A stretch of DNA of 6,921 nucleotides from Syntrophaceae bacterium (GTDB taxonomy: Bacteria; Desulfobacterota; Syntrophia; Syntrophales; UBA2210). This document shows positions 5,986 through 6,921 of the stretch, in pieces. Location: NCBI GenBank assembly GCA_030619435.1, contig JAUXBI010000093.1, forward strand, positions 1-6,921. Reading direction: 5' to 3'. The notes under the pieces were generated by a model. The model was not told the DNA's origin. It ran no database searches and saw only the letters and a list, made by a program, of their open reading frames with translations. A program made the position numbers and the translations under genes. Each line of letters begins with the position of its first letter. Positions within the stretch are counted from its first letter, which is position 1.

Positions 5986-6921
5986 TTCCGCGAGATCAGA
6001 TGGCTCACCGCGTCGTCCAGCCCATCCAGGGTAAGCTCAAACATGGGGAAGACCTTTTGTATAATATCAGTGGTCCATGTATTCGCCCATGTGTGTCTGG
6101 AATGCGGATTAAGCCATACGCAGTGACGAAAGGTTTGAGAAAGAAACTGGAGATTTTCAATGCTGGGTCTTCTCCTGTTTTTCCCTCCGAAATAGATGGA
6201 TCCTCCCTCAGCCATCAGCTCGTAGGGCGCCATGCTGGCATCGCCCACGATAACTATCCTCGTTTCAGGATCTTTTTTTATGAAGTCTGTGACAAATTCG
6301 GGCTTGCGGTATCTGGTCGCGTCTGACCAGATCTTGTCGTAAATGGTGTTATGGAAAAAATAGGTCTTGAGGTCCTTGAACTGATTCCTCGTGTAATCAA
6401 AGAGCGTCTGCACTAACGGGATATAGGGGTCCATGGACCAACCGCCGTTGTCTATCAGCAGAACAACCTTCAGCCGGTCCGCGAGGCGACGGTCAAAAAT
6501 AATCTCTATCTCGCCGGCATTTCGCATGGTTTGATAAATCGTTTTCTGTACATTGACCACATCCATAGGACCAGCAGGCACCATCCTGCGGAGCCTTTTC
6601 AAGGCCTCTCCCATCTGTGAACGGGTCAGAGGGCCTTCTTGGGAATAATCCCGGTAACGCCGATCAAGAGCTACCTTTGTGGCCGATTTATTTCGCGAAA
6701 TGCCCCCAACACGCATCCCTCCGGGATGATAACCGGAATGTCCTACGGGCGAGGTACCCCCGGTGCCTATCCACCTGTTGCCACCATGATGGGCCTCGGT
6801 CTGGTCTTTGAGGCGATCGAGAAAATATTTCTCCAGCTCTTCAGGGGTAAGCTTGTTCAGGTCTTCTTCATCTACGCCGAGAGCCGCGGCAATATCGGCC
6901 GGATTTTCCAACCACTCATCC
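5982..6921 (-). CDS. VWA-domain protein, CoxE-like, 5' end outside the window (partial)
   Basis: This is a cytoplasmic von Willebrand factor A-type protein. The reading frame is open to the right edge (residues DEW precede the TTG at 6911), so the true start lies beyond 6921; the TTG at 6911 is unlikely to be it. Numbering from that TTG, residues 1-40 are acidic and helical. Residues 41-72 are Gly/His-rich (GTGGTSPVGHSG, HPGGMRVGG), a block I recall from this family. Residues 80-140 are basic, and the VWA domain spans about 147-300. The expected metal site DxSxS reads DNGGWS (154-159), a variant. Thr189 (in HNTIYD) and Asp224 (in VGDASM) look like the other metal-site positions. There is no signal peptide or membrane segment in the visible part. 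Relatives are often encoded beside MoxR-type AAA+ ATPases and may act as adaptors in metal-cofactor or complex maturation; a MoxR gene would be expected off the right edge, which is inference. The cellular role is unknown. Confidence 0.85.
   Translation of the reverse strand, partial: DEWLENPADIAAALGVDEEDLNKLTPEELEKYFLDRLKDQTEAHHGGNRWIGTGGTSPVGHSGYHPGGMRVGGISRNKSATKVALDRRYRDYSQEGPLTRSQMGEALKRLRRMVPAGPMDVVNVQKTIYQTMRNAGEIEIIFDRRLADRLKVVLLIDNGGWSMDPYIPLVQTLFDYTRNQFKDLKTYFFHNTIYDKIWSDATRYRKPEFVTDFIKKDPETRIVIVGDASMAPYELMAEGGSIYFGGKNRRRPSIENLQFLSQTFRHCVWLNPHSRHTWANTWTTDIIQKVFPMFELTLDGLDDAVSHLISRN

Noticed and set aside
1..6921. Searched for tRNA/rRNA segments, CRISPR-like direct repeats, IS ends, toxin-antitoxin pairs and defence-type gene sets.
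   Set aside because: No cloverleaf, regularly spaced repeat, transposase motif or defence domain was seen on either strand. The VWA gene alone is not evidence of a defence system, because its Gly/His-rich N-terminus fits a housekeeping-type CoxE-like family.

Overview
This is an ordinary bacterial chromosomal window with six protein-coding genes, one of them cut by the right edge. The substrate-binding protein has a classical Sec signal peptide without a lipobox, so it looks periplasmic and the cell is probably Gram-negative. Base composition is roughly balanced GC/AT by eye. A Na+/phosphate transporter-PhoU fusion, a GlnH/P/Q-type importer and a VWA protein with a glycine/histidine-rich N-terminus together remind me of Desulfobacterota (delta-proteobacteria-like) genomes. 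That placement is an inference from family resemblance, not a measurement. I see no RNA gene, insertion sequence, CRISPR array, prophage or other mobile signature.

Layout: bases 1-166 hold no convincing gene, only a possible promoter and a strong ribosome binding site. They lead into a TrmH/SpoU-family RNA 2'-O-methyltransferase (167-937, +). An EamA/DMT-family 10-TM transporter (939-1847, -) converges on it with a single base between the stop codons. A 153-bp divergent region (1848-2000) has a candidate promoter on each strand. Reading right from it is a three-gene polar amino-acid ABC importer: periplasmic binding protein (2001-2756), permease (2744-3544) and ATPase (3531-4277). Each downstream gene starts with GTG inside the end of the previous one. 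A 103-bp gap then precedes a 534-aa Na/Pi-cotransporter with a C-terminal PhoU domain (4381-5985, +). Its stop codon overlaps the stop of a convergent VWA-domain (CoxE-like) gene (5982-6921, -), whose 5' end lies beyond the window.

The ABC genes clearly work as one transporter: the binding protein captures an amino acid, the HisM/GlnP-type permease (probably a homodimer, since only one permease gene is present) carries it, and the GlnQ-type ATPase drives it. The other genes are single-gene units with no evident shared pathway. Genes are packed very tightly, with 13-14 nt overlaps inside the ABC operon and touching or overlapping ends at both convergent pairs. I did not find a previously undescribed system. 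The points most worth checking are the variant metal-site motif of the VWA protein, the hydrophilic N-terminal extension of the permease, the altered GNE motif of the methyltransferase, and transcription through the convergent gene ends.
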